Positions 4,481-7,250 of a DNA stretch of 7,250 bases are shown piece by piece. Below the pieces are notes generated by a model, which ran no database searches, had not been told where the DNA came from, and was given only the letters and a program-made list of their open reading frames with translations. Numbering within the stretch: the first letter of the stretch is position 1; each line of letters begins with the position of its first letter. The translations under genes and the position numbers were made by a program. The DNA is from Nitrospiraceae bacterium (lineage in GTDB: Bacteria > Nitrospirota > UBA9217), in NCBI GenBank assembly GCA_003454665.1, contig DMKB01000142.1, positions 1-7,250 of the forward strand. Direction: 5' to 3'.

Positions 4481-6580
4481 ATGAAGAACTCTGATGTCAA
4501 GGAAACCCGCACGATCGCAATACTTTCACATGGCGCAGCAGGCAAGACCTCTCTCGCGGACGCAATGCTGTTTGTCGCAGGCGCCGTGGACGTCCAGGGC
4601 AGTGTCGAGGACGACACGTCGGTATTCATGCACGAGCCGGAAGAAATCGAACGAAAGATCACGATCACGTCGGCTCTCGGCTTTCTCGACTGGAAGGGCG
4701 CCCGCATCCACATCATCGATACTCCCGGCTACATCAACTTTTTAGAAGAGACCAAGGGATCGCTCAAGGCCGTTGACGGGGCGGTGATTATCGTATCAGC
4801 GCTCTCCGGCGTAAAGGCGGAGACCGAGAAGATCTATAAATACGCCTGTGACTACGAGATCCCGCGTATCGCTTTCGTCAGCAAGCTCGATAAGGAGCGC
4901 GCTGATTTCTTCAGGGCCGTGGGAGACATGGAAAAATATTTCTGTAAAGGAGCACTCGTGCTCCAGCTCCCGATCGGCCTCGAGGCGGAATTTTCAGGCG
5001 TCGTCGATCTCCTGAAGATGAAGGCCCTCACGTTTGCCGGCGACGGCAGCGGCAAGACAGAAGAAAAAGAAATCCCTGAAAGCATGATGCAGGACGCAGA
5101 GGCCTATCGGAAGAAGCTCGTGGAGCAGATTGCCGAAACCGAAGACGGCCTGCTCGAAACGTACCTCGACAAGGGAGACCTTTCCCCGGAAGAGATCATT
5201 TCCGGGCTGAAACACGGGACCCTCGCCGGCGGCCTGCTTCCGGTCCTGTGCGGCTCTCCCGTCATGAACATAGGAATCCAGCAGCTTATTGACGCTGTCA
5301 TCATGTGCCTGCCTTCCCCGGCGGAACGGGCGGGCATCGTCCCGGTCAAGGGAGTAAACCCGAAGACCGGAGAAGAAGAAACGCGCAAGCCCCAGGGGGA
5401 CGAGCCGCTTGCGGCCCTGGTATTCAAGACCGCCATCGACCCCTTTGCCGGGAAGCTGTCCTTGGTGCGTGTTTTTTCCGGCACGCTCAAGGCCGATTCC
5501 ACCGTCACTAATTCCACAAAGCAGGTGAAAGAGAAAATCGGTACCCTCTATGCTATCCAGGGGAAAAAACAGATATCGGTACAGAGCATCCCGGCAGGAC
5601 AGATCGGCGCTGTGGCCAAGCTGAAGGAAACGCTTACCGGCGATACGCTCTGCAGCGAGGCCAATCCGATTATTCTGGAATACGCGCGGTTTATCGATCC
5701 GGTGATGTCCTTTGCCATTGAGCCAAAATCACGGGGTGATGAGGAAAAGGTGAGCACCGGCGTCCACAAGCTCATTGAAGAGGATCCAACGCTTCGTTTC
5801 GGCTACGACGAGCAAACAAAAGAGATGATCCTTTCGGGCATGGGCCAGGTCCATCTTGAGGTTTCCCTCGAAAAGCTCAAACGGAAATTCGGGGCGGAAG
5901 TAACCATGAAAACGCCGAAGGTCCCCTACAAGGAGACGATCAAGGCGAAGGCAAGCGCACAGGGCAAGTATAAGAAGCAGACCGGAGGGCATGGCCAGTA
6001 CGGTGATGCGTGGATCGAAATCGCGCCCGTTTCGCGCGGTGAAGGGTTCCAGTTTGTTGACAAAATTGTGGGCGGCGTCATTCCCCGCCAGTATATCCCT
6101 GCCGTCGAAAAAGGGCTGGTTGATGCAATGCGGGAAGGGTACCTCGCAGGGTATCCTCTCGTGGATATCAGGGCAACACTCTACGACGGATCGTACCATA
6201 CCGTAGACTCCTCGGAGATGGCCTTCAAAGTAGCGGCATCAATGGGGTTTAAAAAGGCGATGGCGGCGGCAAAACCGGTGCTGCTCGAGCCGGTCATGCA
6301 TGTTGAAGTTGTCGCGCCCGACGATACCCTCGGCGCCGTGATCGGCGACCTGAATTCACGGCGCGGCAAAGTGCAGGGGGTAACGCCGCAGGCCAACGGC
6401 CAGGTGATCAGGGCGCAGGTACCCATGGCTGAGATGCTTACGTACGCTCCTACCCTCAATTCTCTCACGAGCGGAAGGGGAATGTACACGATGGAATTCT
6501 TCGGATATCAAGATGTCCCCAGCCATCTTGCTCAGAAGCTCATCAAAGAGCGAGGGGAGCATCAGGAGAAGGAGAAGTAG
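4481..6580 (+). CDS. fusA2: Elongation factor G-like translational GTPase, EF-G2 type
   Basis: A full-length 699-residue EF-G homologue. The GTPase domain spans about 1-300: P-loop SHGAAGKTS (16-24), switch I end IERKITITSA (56-65), switch II DTPGY (80-84), G4 SKLD (134-137) and CGSP as G5. Domain II runs about 307-395 and domain III from about 396. Domain IV contains GGHGQYGDAW (502-511) and GGVIPRQYIPAVEKG. Domain V runs from about 601. It differs from canonical EF-G in having Tyr where DTPGH has the catalytic His, Lys for Gly in the RGITI motif, and Ser for Asn in NKxD. The first two are known in the EF-G2/FusA2 paralogue group, whose translocation activity is weak or absent in some members; the third is less usual. 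AAAGGAG at 4468-4474, six bases before ATG, fixes the start. A canonical fusA should lie elsewhere, since no rpsL/rpsG/tuf genes are near. The exact cellular role is not known. Confidence 0.92.
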   Translation: MKNSDVKETRTIAILSHGAAGKTSLADAMLFVAGAVDVQGSVEDDTSVFMHEPEEIERKITITSALGFLDWKGARIHIIDTPGYINFLEETKGSLKAVDGAVIIVSALSGVKAETEKIYKYACDYEIPRIAFVSKLDKERADFFRAVGDMEKYFCKGALVLQLPIGLEAEFSGVVDLLKMKALTFAGDGSGKTEEKEIPESMMQDAEAYRKKLVEQIAETEDGLLETYLDKGDLSPEEIISGLKHGTLAGGLLPVLCGSPVMNIGIQQLIDAVIMCLPSPAERAGIVPVKGVNPKTGEEETRKPQGDEPLAALVFKTAIDPFAGKLSLVRVFSGTLKADSTVTNSTKQVKEKIGTLYAIQGKKQISVQSIPAGQIGAVAKLKETLTGDTLCSEANPIILEYARFIDPVMSFAIEPKSRGDEEKVSTGVHKLIEEDPTLRFGYDEQTKEMILSGMGQVHLEVSLEKLKRKFGAEVTMKTPKVPYKETIKAKASAQGKYKKQTGGHGQYGDAWIEIAPVSRGEGFQFVDKIVGGVIPRQYIPAVEKGLVDAMREGYLAGYPLVDIRATLYDGSYHTVDSSEMAFKVAASMGFKKAMAAAKPVLLEPVMHVEVVAPDDTLGAVIGDLNSRRGKVQGVTPQANGQVIRAQVPMAEMLTYAPTLNSLTSGRGMYTMEFFGYQDVPSHLAQKLIKERGEHQEKEK

Positions 6581-6655
6581 TTGAGCGTGTTCCCGCCACC
6601 CCTTTCGTCGTGGTGCGTCATGTTCTGATGCGGTCGTTGAGCGGATTTTTCGTGG

Positions 6656-6680
6656 AGGGCAGGCCGGTGTGCCTGCCCGT
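6656..6680 (+). repeat. Perfect palindromic intergenic element, copy 2
   Basis: GGGCAGGC at 6657-6664 and its exact complement GCCTGCCC at 6671-6678 form an 8-bp stem around the loop CGGTGT. It corresponds to the imperfect element at 1783-1807, about 18 of 25 positions identical. No T run follows, so it is not a typical intrinsic terminator even though it lies downstream of the EF-G2 gene. It has the features of a dispersed small palindromic repeat. Confidence 0.6.
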
Positions 6681-6694
6681 ATTGCTACGAGTAC

Positions 6695-6715
6695 TCCCGG
6701 GGGGGGATGCCGGGA
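6695..6715 (+). other. Second hairpin in the EF-G2/M16 gap with a G8 run
   Basis: TCCCGG at 6695-6700 can pair with CCGGGA at 6710-6715 around a G-rich nine-base loop; the eight consecutive G at 6699-6706 are part of it. It lies 42 bases before the M16 peptidase start, within the 5' leader of that gene if the promoter is in this gap. No function can be assigned. Confidence 0.3.
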
Positions 6716-6756
6716 CATACTCCTTACTGCTGCTACTGTCGAGGCATTAACACTCC

Positions 6757-7250
6757 ATGTTCAGAAAAAGTACTCTTTCGAACGGCATTCGTGTCGTATC
6801 CGAAACGCTGCCAAAGTCACGCTCCCTGTCCATCGGTGTGTGGGTCAAGGTGGGCTCCCGCCATGAAACGAAGGATTGGGGCGGTATATCCCACTTCATA
6901 GAGCACCTGTTCTTCAAGGGAACGGAGAAGCGGAGCGCCCGGGATATTGCTATCGAGATGGACTCGGTCGGCGGCGAGATGAACGCCTTTACGTCTCAGG
7001 AGATGACGACGTACTACGTAAAGGTTCTGGACGAGCATCTGCCGAAGGCCATCAACCTGCTGTCGGACATCCTGCTGCATTCCCGGTTCGACGGTGAGGA
7101 AATGGAGAAGGAACGGCGGGTCATTCTCGAGGAGATCAAGGGCGTGGAGGACACGCCGAGCGACTATATTCATGAGATCCTTGCCGGAACGGTCTGGCCC
7201 GACAACCCCCTTGGCCGCCCCATCCTGGGAACGAAAGAAACGATCGGGGC
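6757..7250 (+). CDS. M16 (pitrilysin/insulinase) family zinc metallopeptidase, N-terminal part, cut by window end
   Basis: The first 164 codons of a protein expected to be about 410-430 residues. It opens NGIRVVSETLPKSRSLSIGV, then the inverted zinc site HFIEH (46-50; His46 and His50 as ligands, Glu49 catalytic) followed by FFKGT. VILEEIKG follows, with Glu126, 76 residues after His50, as third ligand; that spacing matches the HxxEH-X74-76-E rule of the family. VGGEMNAFTSQE and HPLGRP-like NPLGRPILGT are further hallmarks of the bacterial proteins related to mitochondrial processing peptidase beta. The active site is complete, so this is the catalytic type and not the inactive partner. No signal peptide or membrane anchor is seen at this start, so a cytoplasmic location is most likely. 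An in-frame TAA at 6748 rules out an upstream start; GAGG at 6741-6744, 12 bases before ATG, is a somewhat distant ribosome-binding site. Confidence 0.93.
   Translation, partial: MFRKSTLSNGIRVVSETLPKSRSLSIGVWVKVGSRHETKDWGGISHFIEHLFFKGTEKRSARDIAIEMDSVGGEMNAFTSQEMTTYYVKVLDEHLPKAINLLSDILLHSRFDGEEMEKERRVILEEIKGVEDTPSDYIHEILAGTVWPDNPLGRPILGTKETIG

Overview
This 7.25-kb window is compact chromosomal DNA with every recognisable gene on the + strand: two genes cut by the window edges and five complete ones, plus one probable nested gene. The base composition is GC-rich, the set of genes is Gram-negative in type (an RseC-family membrane protein, an M16 peptidase, an EF-G2-type GTPase), and lysC sits beside cimA. 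Together these suggest a Nitrospirota- or Desulfobacterota-like (deltaproteobacterial) bacterium. That placement is inferred from gene content and general resemblance, not from a phylogeny.

Left part (1-3429) is an aspartate-family and branched-chain amino acid locus. It holds the 3' end of an archaeal-type phosphoglycerate mutase-like gene (apgM; possibly the clade proposed to act as homoserine kinase), then lysC (aspartokinase) and cimA (citramalate synthase). A terminator-like hairpin separates apgM from lysC. LysC commits aspartate to lysine, methionine and threonine. An ApgM-type homoserine kinase would serve threonine. CimA makes the isoleucine precursor from pyruvate and acetyl-CoA without using threonine. 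Inside lysC an in-frame ATG with a strong Shine-Dalgarno sequence sits just before the two ACT domains, so a separate regulatory beta subunit is likely, as in the Bacillus and Corynebacterium enzymes.

Middle part (3430-4335) holds an RseC-family redox membrane protein and a small conserved-looking protein of about 88 residues, the latter preceded by a good extended -10 promoter. Right part (4481-7250) holds a complete EF-G-like translational GTPase with non-canonical G motifs, then the first 164 codons of an M16 zinc peptidase whose HxxEH site and third zinc ligand are both visible.

The gaps after lysC and after the EF-G2 gene each carry a diverged copy of the same roughly 24-bp palindromic element, which looks like a dispersed intergenic repeat. 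I saw no tRNA, rRNA, CRISPR array, insertion sequence or phage gene. The window is mainly housekeeping; the points most worth following are the nested lysC beta start, the homoserine kinase question, the altered GTPase motifs, the uncharacterised small protein and the palindromic repeat.
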